Shown here piece by piece: positions 18,587 through 26,597 of a stretch of DNA of 64,000 nucleotides. This DNA comes from Terriglobia bacterium (GTDB lineage Bacteria; Acidobacteriota; Terriglobia; Bryobacterales; Bryobacteraceae). How positions within the stretch are numbered: the stretch's first letter is position 1; every line of letters begins with the position of its first letter. The notes below the pieces were generated by a model. It was not told where the DNA came from and did no database searches. It saw only the letters and a list, made by a program, of their open reading frames with translations. The translations under genes and the position numbers were made by a program. The stretch is taken from positions 62,001-126,000 of the forward strand of contig JAIQFS010000005.1 of the NCBI GenBank assembly GCA_020073145.1, read 5' to 3'.

Positions 18587-18772
18587 CTAGAGGGCCTCGC
18601 GGGTCTCGGGTTTGGGGGGATGGGCGGTATCGGAGGCGTGCGACAGGTAGAGCAGGGCTTGGCGGGCCAGTTCCGGGACGGTGGGATCGGGATGACGGAG
18701 CAGGGTCACGAGCAGGCGGATCCAGGGCAATTCCTCAGTGCGCAGCCCGATCATTGGCACGCTATGGGCCAT
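18587..18772 (-). CDS. Possible small HEAT-like protein
   Basis: A 61-codon reading frame inside the 453-base gap between the acyl-CoA synthetase and flaG. The translation 'WIRLLVTLLRHPDPTVPELA' followed by 'RQALLYL' looks like one HEAT-type helical pair, which is more structured than random read-through. No ribosome site is visible before either ATG (18772 or 18754). It may be real or may be a shadow. The rest of the gap holds the flaG promoter and otherwise nothing recognisable. Confidence 0.35.
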   Translation of the reverse strand: MAHSVPMIGLRTEELPWIRLLVTLLRHPDPTVPELARQALLYLSHASDTAHPPKPETREAL

Positions 18773-18901
18773 GGTGCGTTGGTCTCTAGGAGTGCTTATC
18801 GGCCGGTCCGTGCTCGGTTTGAGCCCAAGGTCGCGGGGGCGCTGGGAGCAGGGCAACCCGGTACCGGCGGCGACGCCAGCCGGGCAAGGGCGGCGGCGCG
18901 G

Positions 18902-18929
18902 TACAAGCTTTCGGGCGGCGAACCGATAA
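18902..18929 (+). promoter_or_regulatory. FliA (sigma-28)-type promoter of flaG-fliS
   Basis: TACA (18902-18905), 16 nt, then ACCGATAA (18922-18929), close to the flagellar consensus TAAA-N15-GCCGATAA. The arrangement and 16-nt spacing are the same as in the promoter in front of flgM (40722-40749). It lies 58 nt before flaG, fitting class-3 expression of flaG and fliS by the FliA factor encoded at 34683. Confidence 0.65.
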
Positions 18930-18987
18930 GCAAGGGTGAGGAAGAGGCCGTGGCGGGCAGCCCGTCGGGCTTCTCAAAGGAGCCGTT

Positions 18988-19269
18988 ATGGATATCAGCT
19001 CGGTCGGCAACCTCATGCAGCCCGCGACGGCGCCGGTGGCGCCTGTGGAGCTCCCCGCTGCCCAGCGTGAAATCGTTCAGGCTGTGAAAGCGGTGAATGC
19101 GACCGAAATGTTCGGCCAGGAAAATGAGCTCATGTTTCAAATGGACCGGCAGTCGCGCCGCATCGTCGTGCAGGTGGTGAACCGCAAGACCAAAGAAGTG
19201 GTGTCGCAGATTCCGCCGGAGTACGTGTTGCGCATGGCGGAGGATCTGCAGTCATCCAAGGACCAGTAG
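18988..19269 (+). CDS. flaG: FlaG family flagellar protein
   Basis: A 93-residue protein with the FlaG pattern: a variable Pro/Ala-rich N-terminus and a conserved C-terminal half 'LMFQMDRQSRRIVVQVVN' ... 'VVSQIPPEYVLRMAEDL'. FlaG influences filament length in several bacteria; its mechanism is not settled. GGAG lies 8 nt upstream of ATG. It is followed 84 bp later by fliS, a common pairing, and preceded by a FliA-type promoter. Confidence 0.85.
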   Translation: MDISSVGNLMQPATAPVAPVELPAAQREIVQAVKAVNATEMFGQENELMFQMDRQSRRIVVQVVNRKTKEVVSQIPPEYVLRMAEDLQSSKDQ

Positions 19270-19353
19270 AGGCCGGCCGCGCCTGTTCCGCTGGGTGGCG
19301 CGGTCCGCAAATAGAGCCGAAGTGTGGAGCGAGGAGTCGGAGGGAATAGACGC

Positions 19354-19806
19354 ATGTGGAACAGCGCTCATGATACCTATCTGGAAAGCCGGGTTCTTTC
19401 GGCGAGCCCGCTTGAGTTGATCCGCCTGCTGTATCAGGGGGCTCTGGGCGCGGTCCGCGAGGCGCGCCGCTTTCTGGCGGAAGGGAAGATTGCGGAGCGC
19501 TCCCGGTCGATTTCCAAAGCTTGCGAAATCGTCATCGAGCTCAACGCTTCGCTTCACCACGAGCAGGGAAGCGAAATTGCCACTCGACTGGCCGCCCTCT
19601 ACGACTACATGTTGCGCCGGCTGCTCGAAGCCAACCAGCGGCAAAGCGATGAGCCTCTGGCCGACGTGTTGGGGCTGCTCTCGACGCTCTCGGAGGCGTG
19701 GGCGGCGGCAGTTCCCTTAGCCGAACCCGTGATCGCGGCTGAAAATCCCTGGTCGGTCCCGCCGGAAACCGCGACGGCCGTGGCTTCCCAGGCCTGGAGT
19801 CTCTAG
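19354..19806 (+). CDS. fliS: Flagellar export chaperone FliS
   Basis: A 150-residue cytosolic helical protein. ATG 19354 has GGAGGG 8 nt upstream and begins 'MWNSAHDTYLESRVLSASPL', the typical FliS N-terminus; the earlier in-frame GTG at 19324 lacks family resemblance. The core 'ELIRLLYQGALGAVREAR' and 'ISKACEIVIELNASL' are family signatures. FliS binds the C-terminus of flagellin and prevents early polymerisation. The C-terminal 25 residues are extra and low-complexity. No flagellin gene is in the window. Its stop shares a CTAG palindrome with the stop of convergent flgJ. Confidence 0.9.
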   Translation: MWNSAHDTYLESRVLSASPLELIRLLYQGALGAVREARRFLAEGKIAERSRSISKACEIVIELNASLHHEQGSEIATRLAALYDYMLRRLLEANQRQSDEPLADVLGLLSTLSEAWAAAVPLAEPVIAAENPWSVPPETATAVASQAWSL

Positions 19807-20126
19807 CCCTCCGGTTCTGGTTTCGGCGCCAGCCCCTGCGAGATCAACGCCGCCAATCCCAGCCCGCCTTGCTCCGCCAGCAGGCGCGCAAACTGCTGTT
19901 CGGCGAAATCGGTGGCGCAATCTCCGGTCGCGTCTCCCCCCGAACCCAGCCAGCCGCCGCCGCTCTCGCGCACGCTGCGCAGAATCTGCCCCAACAACAA
20001 GGCTTCGAATTGCTGAGCGGCATCCCGCACTTGGGCCGGGTCGTCCTTCGCGGTTCCGCCCGGTCGGGGGACGGCCGCTTGTGTCGCATCCGGCAAGAGA
20101 ACCGCCGGTACAGAAAGTCCGTTCAT
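19803..20126 (-). CDS. flgJ: Rod-binding protein FlgJ, N-terminal domain only
   Basis: A 107-residue protein corresponding to the rod-capping domain of FlgJ ('AAQQFEALLLGQILRSVRES', 'CATDFAEQQFARLLAEQGGLG'). The C-terminal muramidase domain of enterobacterial FlgJ is missing, as in many other phyla, so peptidoglycan must be opened by another enzyme. It starts 3 bp after flgI ends and is the last gene of the flgF-G-A-H-I-J operon. Confidence 0.85.
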   Translation of the reverse strand: MNGLSVPAVLLPDATQAAVPRPGGTAKDDPAQVRDAAQQFEALLLGQILRSVRESGGGWLGSGGDATGDCATDFAEQQFARLLAEQGGLGLAALISQGLAPKPEPEG

Positions 20127-20129
20127 GCC

Positions 20130-21230
20130 TCAGATCACCTCCAGTTCGGCATTCAGCGCGCCGGCCCGGCGCAGGCTCTGGAGAATCGCGATGACGTCCC
20201 GCGGCGTAGAGCCGATGGCTGCCAGGCCGCGCACCAGCTCTTCCACCGTGGCGCCATCTTTCAGCACCAGGCTGCGCGCTTTCTCCTCTTTGGCCGCCAC
20301 ATCGGTCTGCGGCACCACTTGGGTAGTGCCCTGGGCCAGCGGCGCCGGCTGCGAGACTTCCAGACGCGTCTGGATCTCCACGCTCAGATTCCCATGCAAA
20401 ATGGCGACCGGCGCGATGCGCACGTCTTTGCCCAGGACGATGGTTCCGGTGCGCTCGTTGATCACCACGCGCAGCGCATGGTCGGCCTCCACCGTGAGGC
20501 CTTCCAACTCGGCCACGAATTCGGTGGGGCGGGCGGCGTATTCGGCGGGAATCGGGACGCTGATCAGGCCGGGATTCTCGGCGCGCGCGGCCGCACCCGA
20601 AGAGCCGCCGAATTTCCGGTTGACCGCTTCCACAATCCGCGCCGAAGTGGTGAAGTCGGATTCCCGCACCTGCAGCCGGACCGTCGTGCGGGGCTCGACC
20701 GACGGCGCGGGACGTTCCACGATGCCGCCGTTGGGCGTTCGTCCCACCGTGGGATGGTTCACGCTCTGGCTGGCCCCGCCGCGGCCCGCAGTGAAGCCGC
20801 CGGTCATCACCGGCCCTTGCGCCACGGCGTAGACCTGGCCATCGGCGCCGCGCAGCGACGTCAGGACGAGAATGCCGCCCTGCAGGCTGGCCGCATCCCC
20901 AATGGCTGCCGCGGTGGTATCGATGCGCAGCCCGGGCTGCGCGAACGCCGGCAGCGTGGCCGTCACCATCACCGAAGCCGTGTTGCGCACCTGGATCGAA
21001 CTCGGCGGCACCGAGACGCCCATGCGCTGCAGCAGGTTGGTTAAACTCTGCGCGGAGAACATGGTCTGCTTCCGGTCGCCGGTTCCGGCCAGCCCCACGA
21101 CCAGCCCGTAACCCACCAGCTGATTCTCGCGGACGCCTTCCACCGAAACCAGGTCCTTCAAGCGCGCCGCCACCGCGTCCGCCGGCGGCAGGCACGCGAT
21201 CAACAGCCAGGTCCACAAACGTCTCTTCAT
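20130..21230 (-). CDS. flgI: Flagellar P-ring protein FlgI
   Basis: A 366-residue secreted protein with a signal peptide ending near 'PPADAVAA'. It has the strongly conserved FlgI sequence: 'RLKDLVSVEGVRENQLVGYG', 'GLVVGLAGTGD', 'LTNLLQRMGV', 'GGAR' replaced here by 'GRGGASQSVNHPT', and C-terminal 'TVEELVRGLAAIGSTPRDVI'. FlgI forms the periplasmic P ring around the rod. It follows flgH after 3 bp. Confidence 0.95.
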   Translation of the reverse strand: MKRRLWTWLLIACLPPADAVAARLKDLVSVEGVRENQLVGYGLVVGLAGTGDRKQTMFSAQSLTNLLQRMGVSVPPSSIQVRNTASVMVTATLPAFAQPGLRIDTTAAAIGDAASLQGGILVLTSLRGADGQVYAVAQGPVMTGGFTAGRGGASQSVNHPTVGRTPNGGIVERPAPSVEPRTTVRLQVRESDFTTSARIVEAVNRKFGGSSGAAARAENPGLISVPIPAEYAARPTEFVAELEGLTVEADHALRVVINERTGTIVLGKDVRIAPVAILHGNLSVEIQTRLEVSQPAPLAQGTTQVVPQTDVAAKEEKARSLVLKDGATVEELVRGLAAIGSTPRDVIAILQSLRRAGALNAELEVI

Positions 21231-21233
21231 AGT

Positions 21234-21932
21234 TCAGAAAGGAAGTAATCCCAACAACAAGCGATAGAGGAAGAACGGCCGCCGGATGGCGTCGCCCACC
21301 ACGCCCTTCCCGTTCACGCGCACTTCGAGGTCGGCCAGGCGGTCCGACGCCACGGTGTTGTCGGCGCCGATATCGGCCGGCCGCACCACCCCGCGCACCG
21401 AGATGGTCTGCCGTTCGGAGTTGATCTCGATGTCCTTGGTGGCCTCCACCAGCATGGCCCCATTGGGCAGTACGCGAGCCACCCGGGCCGACAGGTTGGT
21501 GCTCAAGGTCACGTCGCGGCTGGTGGTCCCTTGCCCCGCCACCTGGCTGTTTCCCGACACGCCGGCCAGGTTGGCCCAGGGCCCCGCCGTCCGGGTCACG
21601 CCCGCCAACGCGCTGACCGAATTCTGGGTGCTCGACTGGCGCTGCGTCTTGGTGACTCCCGACGCCACCGCCGAGGCTTTGTCCACCACCAGAATGGTCA
21701 CCACGTCATCGATCTGGCTGGCCCGCAAGTCGCGCGCCGCGTCGGCCAGACGCGAGCCCGGCGACCACAGCGACCCCGGCGTGGCGGCCGCCGCGGCCGC
21801 CGATCCCGCGGTGGCCTCGGTCACATAGCGGTCGAGCGGAGACGCCGCACCCGGCTTGTCTTTCTTTTTGTCGCGCCCCGGCGCGCTCCCCGCCAGAGCC
21901 GCGCAGAGCAGTGCCGCGATCCACGGCTTCAT
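21234..21932 (-). CDS. flgH: Flagellar L-ring protein FlgH
   Basis: A 232-residue protein. ATG 21932 has a perfect AAGGAGG site and a signal-like N-terminus (MKPWIAALLCAALAGSAPG), and overlaps the flgA stop (ATGA). The FlgH pattern is clear: 'GSLWSPGSRL', 'DDVVTILVVDKASA', 'LSARVARVLPNGAMLVEA', 'RQTISVRGVVRPADIGADNT'. FlgH makes the outer-membrane L ring and so shows the organism is diderm. I see no lipobox Cys near the signal cleavage point, unlike the lipoprotein FlgH of enterobacteria. Confidence 0.92.
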   Translation of the reverse strand: MKPWIAALLCAALAGSAPGRDKKKDKPGAASPLDRYVTEATAGSAAAAAATPGSLWSPGSRLADAARDLRASQIDDVVTILVVDKASAVASGVTKTQRQSSTQNSVSALAGVTRTAGPWANLAGVSGNSQVAGQGTTSRDVTLSTNLSARVARVLPNGAMLVEATKDIEINSERQTISVRGVVRPADIGADNTVASDRLADLEVRVNGKGVVGDAIRRPFFLYRLLLGLLPF

Positions 21933-22789
21933 GACTCCTCCTTGCCGACCGAAACCCGTCCTTTGGCCTCCACTCGCGCAAAAAAACGCTTCCCGGAAAC
22001 CGGATTGCGCAGCGCCACCCGCTGCCCCACCCGAGCGGCCCCTTCCGCCCGCGCCTCGAATCGGAGGTAGGCCGCCCCGCTCCACACCTCGACCGTCACC
22101 GTGTCGCCCGGCGCCACATCGGGCGCGGCGTGCAGAATTTGCGCCGGCACCCGGGCGCCGGCCAGAATCGAACGCCACGGCAGCTTGCCCACCGCCTCTT
22201 CCAACGCCGTGACGAAGCCGGTCTGCGGGAAATCGTCGCGCGTTTCCAGGCGCACTTGCGCGGCCTCAATGGGACGGCCCGGCTTCAGCTCCTCGGCCGC
22301 CACCACCACCGGCGCGGACACCCGCACCTGCACCTTAGCCCACACCGCGAAGCGCCGGCCGCCGCCGTAGCGCACGAAGCCGTTCCAATAGGTGGCGCCG
22401 GCGCCGCGCCCGAATCCGCTCAACGGGAATTCCAGGACGCCTTCGGGCACGGGCTGCCGGCTGTAGTCGAGCACGGTGATTGCGCCTCCCGGCACCTGCG
22501 CTTGGAGCGCGGTCTGCACGCGCGCCGGATCGAGAGGCCCCACCGGCCGTTCCACGCACAGCCCCTCCTGCGGGGCTGGCGCCGTCCCGAAGCGGGCCGC
22601 GAGACGCCGCAATTCGGCCGGCGAGAAAACGCGCGCGATGCCCGGCGCCGGAGCCCAGCCGAGCGCGGTATCGGCGGGAAGCCCGGCGAAAGCGGGAACC
22701 GCCGCCGCCAGATCCCCCGCCCGCACCTGATCCGACGCCGCGCGGAGGGCCAGGCACGCGGCCAGGGCGACAGGAGGGAGCCCGATCAT
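21929..22789 (-). CDS. flgA: P-ring assembly chaperone FlgA
   Basis: A 286-residue periplasmic protein with an N-terminal signal (LPPVALAACLALRAAS). The C-terminal SAF-type domain ('ELKPGRPIEAAQVRLETRD', 'SILAGARVPAQIL', 'GDTVTVEVWSGAAYLRFEA', 'RVGQRVALRNPVSGKRF') is that of FlgA, which helps polymerise FlgI. It overlaps flgG upstream and flgH downstream by 4 bp each, a fully coupled order. Confidence 0.88.
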   Translation of the reverse strand: MIGLPPVALAACLALRAASDQVRAGDLAAAVPAFAGLPADTALGWAPAPGIARVFSPAELRRLAARFGTAPAPQEGLCVERPVGPLDPARVQTALQAQVPGGAITVLDYSRQPVPEGVLEFPLSGFGRGAGATYWNGFVRYGGGRRFAVWAKVQVRVSAPVVVAAEELKPGRPIEAAQVRLETRDDFPQTGFVTALEEAVGKLPWRSILAGARVPAQILHAAPDVAPGDTVTVEVWSGAAYLRFEARAEGAARVGQRVALRNPVSGKRFFARVEAKGRVSVGKEES

Positions 22790-23577
22790 CGCACCAGATT
22801 GTTGACTTGCTGCGCCATATTGTCGGCGGCCGTCACCACCTTGGAGTTCGCCTCATAACCGCGCTGGGCCACGATCAGGTTGATGAACTCTTCCACCACC
22901 GAGACATTGGATTGCTCGACGTAGCCTTGCAGCACCGATCCCAGGCCTTCCTGCCCGCCCGGCGTCCCCAGCGTGGGGTCTCCGGAAGCGTCGGTGGGCG
23001 CGTACAGATTCCCGCCCAGGCTGTTCAGCCCGGCCGCGTTGGGAAACAGCGCCAGTTGAATCTGGCCGGCCTGCTGCGACGCGGTCTGGTTGGGCTGGGT
23101 GTAGCTCACGGTACCGTCCGTGGCGATGGTGATCTGCTGGGCCTGCGGCGGGAGCGTGATCTGCGGTTCCAGCGGATCGCCGTTGGCCGTCACGATGTTG
23201 CCGTCTTTGTCCATGTGGAACGACCCGTCGCGGGTGTAGGCGAGCTGGCCTGAAGGCTGCCGGATCTGAAAGAAGCCGTTGCCCTGAATCACCAGGTCGA
23301 GCGGATTGTTGGTCTGCGCGAAGTTCCCCTGGGTTTGGACGATCTCATTCGATGACGGCCGGGCTCCCAAACCTAGTTGCAGGCCTGTGGGAACCACCGT
23401 CTGCTGTCCGGCGGCGGCCCCCGGCTGCACCACGCTTTGGTAGAGCAGATCCTGGAATTGAGTGCGCCGCGCCTTGTAGCCGTTGGTGCTGCCATTGGCC
23501 AGGTTGTGCGCGATATTGTCCACGTTCATTTGTTGCGCCGTCATGCCGCTGGCGGCGCTATAGAGCGCTCGTGTCAT
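22786..23577 (-). CDS. flgG: Flagellar distal rod protein FlgG
   Basis: A 263-residue protein of normal FlgG length. N-terminus 'LYSAASGMTAQQMNVDNIAH', 'NLANGSTNGYKARR' and C-terminus 'VEEFINLIVAQRGYEANSKV' are the rod/hook signatures forming coiled coils in the axial structure. 'GNGFFQIRQPSGQLAYTRDG' is the usual central motif. It overlaps flgA by 4 bp and follows flgF by 21 bp. Confidence 0.96.
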   Translation of the reverse strand: MTRALYSAASGMTAQQMNVDNIAHNLANGSTNGYKARRTQFQDLLYQSVVQPGAAAGQQTVVPTGLQLGLGARPSSNEIVQTQGNFAQTNNPLDLVIQGNGFFQIRQPSGQLAYTRDGSFHMDKDGNIVTANGDPLEPQITLPPQAQQITIATDGTVSYTQPNQTASQQAGQIQLALFPNAAGLNSLGGNLYAPTDASGDPTLGTPGGQEGLGSVLQGYVEQSNVSVVEEFINLIVAQRGYEANSKVVTAADNMAQQVNNLVR

Positions 23578-23598
23578 TGCTTCCTCCCTCTCCTCTCG

Positions 23599-24318
23599 TT
23601 ACGACCCCACCCGCGCCACCTCCTGGATGGCGTGCTGGTTCATGCCGTCGCCCAGGGCCGCGGCCTTTTGCAGCATCTCGAACTGGCGCATGATGCTGAT
23701 CAGCCGCACCGCGGCTTCGGCGCTACCGGTGTTGGAATCCTCCAGATGCCCCTGCGCGACCGCCGTGGCCGCCGGTCGCGACGCCAGGCCCGCCGACCGG
23801 AAATAATTGCGACCCTGCTTCACCATCCCGGCGGTGCTGGTGAAATCCGCGATCTCGAGCTGCCCGATGACGGCGCCGTTCTGGCGGACAGTGCCGTCGT
23901 TTGAGATTTCGAGCGGGCCGGCAGCGCTCACCGTGAGGGCCGCGCCGCCCGTGCCCCGGACGGAGTAGCCGTCGCTCGTGACCAATGCCCCGTTGGCCGC
24001 GACCTGAAAGCTGCCGTTGCGCGTGTAGAGCGGCCCGGAGGGCCCGTTGACCGAAAAAAAGCCCTTGCCGGAAAGCGCCAGATCGAGCGGGTTTCCGGTG
24101 GCCCGCAGGGTTCCCTGGGAAAAATCGGTCCAGGGACGTTCGATGACCGGCATGACGGCATCCGTGTTGGCGGCTTCCGGGGCGGCGTACAGACTGTAGA
24201 ACTCGCGGTCGGATTTGTAGCCGCCGGTGGTCGCGTTGGCCATGTTGTTGGCCAGCATGTCGAGCGACTCCATGCGGGAACGAAGCCCGCTGGCGGCGAG
24301 GGCGGTCAGAGGATCCAT
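23599..24318 (-). CDS. flgF: Flagellar proximal rod protein, FlgF type
   Basis: A 239-residue rod/hook-family protein. ATG 24318 gives the expected start 'MDPLTALAASGLRSRMESL', then 'DMLANNMANATTGGYKSDRE'; upstream in-frame sequence is arginine/proline-rich noise and is excluded. 'GKGFFSVNGPSGPLYTRNGS' is the shared central motif, and the C-terminus is 'AVRLISIMRQFEMLQKA'. Position directly before flgG supports FlgF rather than another rod protein. It heads the minus operon. Confidence 0.9.
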   Translation of the reverse strand: MDPLTALAASGLRSRMESLDMLANNMANATTGGYKSDREFYSLYAAPEAANTDAVMPVIERPWTDFSQGTLRATGNPLDLALSGKGFFSVNGPSGPLYTRNGSFQVAANGALVTSDGYSVRGTGGAALTVSAAGPLEISNDGTVRQNGAVIGQLEIADFTSTAGMVKQGRNYFRSAGLASRPAATAVAQGHLEDSNTGSAEAAVRLISIMRQFEMLQKAAALGDGMNQHAIQEVARVGS

Positions 24319-24332
24319 GGCACCCGGTCCCG

Positions 24333-24348
24333 TGCACGAGCGGTGCCG
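24333..24348 (-). promoter_or_regulatory. Possible sigma-54 promoter before flgF
   Basis: Read on the minus strand this is CGGCAC-CGCTC-GTGCA, which keeps the GG (-24) and GC (-12) dinucleotides at 10-bp spacing and matches TGGCAC-N5-TTGCW with two mismatches. Transcription would begin only a few bases before the flgF ATG at 24318, which is unusually close. It is noted because a sigma-54 activator is encoded in the same locus. Confidence 0.25.
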
Positions 24349-24423
24349 AAACCGGGTTCCGGAGCTAAATCTCTCAAATGGCAGCGGCGCGCGCCGAAAA
24401 GAGAGACAGCAGAGAGACTCCCC

Positions 24424-24443
24424 CGCGGCAAGGCTTTGCCGCG
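24424..24443. other. Inverted repeat in the flgF/fliK divergent gap
   Basis: Perfect 8-bp arms (cgcggcaa / ttgccgcg) around a GGCT loop, midway in the 221-bp region between the two major flagellar operons. There is no T-run, so it is not a terminator; a dyad operator or an activator-binding site is possible. The remaining gap is otherwise without recognisable elements. Confidence 0.35.
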
Positions 24444-24539
24444 ACGCCCGGCAGTGGCATTTTGCTGCCGCGCGCGCCGCGACTAACCCCTTGAAAAGGA
24501 GCTTCCTCTCGTTGGCCTCCCGCCTGCAATTGCCTCCGC

Positions 24540-26243
24540 GTGACCGCCCTCGCACCGCTTCCCGCCACGATCCCCGCCGCAGCCGATTCCGGCGAGGCGG
24601 CTCCGCCGTCCGGGAGTGCGGGCGCCGCGGCCCAGAATCCGGCCGGGGCCCCGGCCTCCGGAGCGCGCAGCGCATCGTTTCCGGAACTGCTGCAGGGCTT
24701 TTTGAAGGACGGCGCGGGGCAGAAGAAGGGCACGGAGAAGAAGGACGACGCTTCGTTTCCCGCGCTTGCCGGCGTGGGGTTGCCCCCGTCGGCCCTTCCG
24801 CCGCCCGTGCCGGAGGATCTGAGCGCCTGGATGGGAATCCGGCCGGCGTCTCCGGCTCCGGTCGCAGCGGAGGCCGCAGGGGCGACGCCGGCTTCGGAAG
24901 ACGGGCCGGTGAGTGAGGGAAGCACCCGGGCCCGCATTCCCGGGAATCACGCGGATTCGTCCCGGTTGTCGGCCGGTCCCCCAGCGGCGCCAGTGCCGGC
25001 GGCGGGAGCGGCCCCGGTCGCCGAGCTCGAGGTCCCCACGGCTGCCCCCGAACTCCCGGTCGCATCGGACCGTTCCGCCGCTGCCGCCGTCCGGATCGAA
25101 CGTCCGCCCGAGATCCGAACGGCCCCGGCGCCGGCCGCCGAATTCTTGCCCGAGTCCGCACCGGCGCCCCGGGCGACGGCGTCGGCCGCGGCTCCCAACC
25201 CGCCGACGGCCCCGCCGCTTCCTGACCCGCCGGTCGCGCCGGCTCGCGAGGCGGAGCCAGCCGCCCGTGTCCCCGAGCGACGTCCGCCAACATTGGCAGC
25301 GGCGGTGCCTTCCCCGGACGAGCCGAGCCGGCCGCGGACCACGTTGCGCCAGGCAAGCCGTATGATCCGGGACCTCGGGTCCAGACCGGACGAGGGGGAG
25401 ACCAGCGGTGGTGTCAAATCAGTGTCTCTCGAAAGTACGCCTCCGGCGCCCGCTTCCGAAGACCGACCGGCCGGTCTCGCCTTTGGCGCGCGCCTGACTC
25501 CGCTGGCGCCTAAGCCGGCCGAGGCTCCCCGGCCTTCGGGCAAGGGTGGGACGCCGCCGGCCCTACCGCTGGCCTCTCCCGAGAGGCCCCCCGAGGCCCC
25601 CGCAGTTTTGCCGGACCCGCGCGCATCCCGGCGGCCCGCCGCCGGAAAGGGGGCCGCCGAACCGGCGCCCTCGGCCGGCGATCCTCCGCCAGCCGGAACG
25701 GGCTTGGCGGACAGCCGCCCCGCCACCACGGTGCCGGTCGCGGAAGCCGCCAGGCCGGGATCGAGGCCGGCTGAACCCGGCCCTGCCGCGTCTCCTGCGC
25801 CGTGCCAGCCGGCCGCCCCGGCGCCTCCGGCCGCGGCGCCCGCCGCGGCCCATGAAATCCGTCTCCAGGTTGCGGGCGAGGAGCGCCGCGTCGAGGTGCG
25901 GCTGACGGAGCGCGGCGGAGAAGTGCAGGTGGCCGTGCGCACTCCCGATTCCCGGCTGGCCGGTGCGCTGCGCGAGGACTTGCCCGCGCTTTCGGCCCGC
26001 CTCGAGCAAACCGGATTTCGCACCGAGACCTGGCTGGCCGCCGGAACCACGGCCGGACACCACGGACCGGCCGCCGCCGAAACCCGCTTCTCGGGGGCGA
26101 CTCCCGATGGCCAGCAACCGGGAGGGCAAAGCGGCCGGCAGCAGCCGCAGGACTCTCCGGGCCGCGAACCCTCACCCGACGCCGAGCCGGGCGGCGAGTC
26201 TTCACCGGAGGAATTCTCATGGCTCTTGTCATCGCAGCGTTGA
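24540..26243 (+). CDS. fliK: Flagellar hook-length control protein FliK
   Basis: A 567-residue protein whose first 430 residues are an extended, Pro/Ala-rich low-complexity ruler-like region, with few conserved positions. The C-terminal domain (about 430-510: 'HEIRLQVAGEERRVEVRLTE', 'GGEVQVAVRTPDSRLAGALR', 'LPALSARLEQTGFRTETWL') is the FliK hook-length domain that switches FlhB specificity. GTG 24540 is the only start in the open frame after a stop at 24492; no ribosome site is apparent. It opens the large plus-strand operon and precedes flgD and flgE. Confidence 0.85.
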   Translation: MTALAPLPATIPAAADSGEAAPPSGSAGAAAQNPAGAPASGARSASFPELLQGFLKDGAGQKKGTEKKDDASFPALAGVGLPPSALPPPVPEDLSAWMGIRPASPAPVAAEAAGATPASEDGPVSEGSTRARIPGNHADSSRLSAGPPAAPVPAAGAAPVAELEVPTAAPELPVASDRSAAAAVRIERPPEIRTAPAPAAEFLPESAPAPRATASAAAPNPPTAPPLPDPPVAPAREAEPAARVPERRPPTLAAAVPSPDEPSRPRTTLRQASRMIRDLGSRPDEGETSGGVKSVSLESTPPAPASEDRPAGLAFGARLTPLAPKPAEAPRPSGKGGTPPALPLASPERPPEAPAVLPDPRASRRPAAGKGAAEPAPSAGDPPPAGTGLADSRPATTVPVAEAARPGSRPAEPGPAASPAPCQPAAPAPPAAAPAAAHEIRLQVAGEERRVEVRLTERGGEVQVAVRTPDSRLAGALREDLPALSARLEQTGFRTETWLAAGTTAGHHGPAAAETRFSGATPDGQQPGGQSGRQQPQDSPGREPSPDAEPGGESSPEEFSWLLSSQR

Positions 26244-26271
26244 CGCCTTCCCAGGATTGGAGGACCATCCC

Positions 26272-26568
26272 ATGACCCCAGCGGTCTCTTCTTCGAATTC
26301 GTCGCCGACCGGCGCCAGCCCGGCCGCGACCGTGCCCGCCGCCGCCGCGGACAAGAACATGTTCCTGAAGCTCCTGGTGGCCCAGATCCGCAACCAGGAT
26401 CCTCTCAACCCATCCGATCCCATGCAGTTTGTCACCCAGCTCGCGCAATTCACGCAGCTCGAACAGTCCATGGGAATGAGCGCCGACCTCGCAGCCATCC
26501 GTCAGGACATGGACCGGCTCGTGCCGAAAACCGGGTCGGGACAGACCTCGGACGGATCGTCCTCGTAG
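26272..26568 (+). CDS. flgD: Hook-capping protein FlgD, short form
   Basis: A 98-residue protein that holds the N-terminal FlgD assembly domain ('KNMFLKLLVAQIRNQDPLNP', 'SDPMQFVTQLAQFTQLEQSM'). Typical FlgD has 200-230 residues with C-terminal Ig/tudor-like domains that form the cap; these are absent and the frame simply stops after 'DRLVPKTGSGQTSDGSSS'. GGAGG stands 8 nt before ATG 26272. Its place between fliK and flgE supports the call. A short FlgD is known in some lineages, so it may work as it stands. Confidence 0.85.
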   Translation: MTPAVSSSNSSPTGASPAATVPAAAADKNMFLKLLVAQIRNQDPLNPSDPMQFVTQLAQFTQLEQSMGMSADLAAIRQDMDRLVPKTGSGQTSDGSSS

Positions 26569-26597
26569 GAGGCAGTTTTTTTTAAGGAGAAACGAAT

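Noticed and set aside
24450-24470. TGGCATTTTGCTGC as a sigma-54 promoter for fliK
   Set aside because: The GG and GC are separated by 9 bp rather than the required 10, and the element is 80 nt from the start with no further support.
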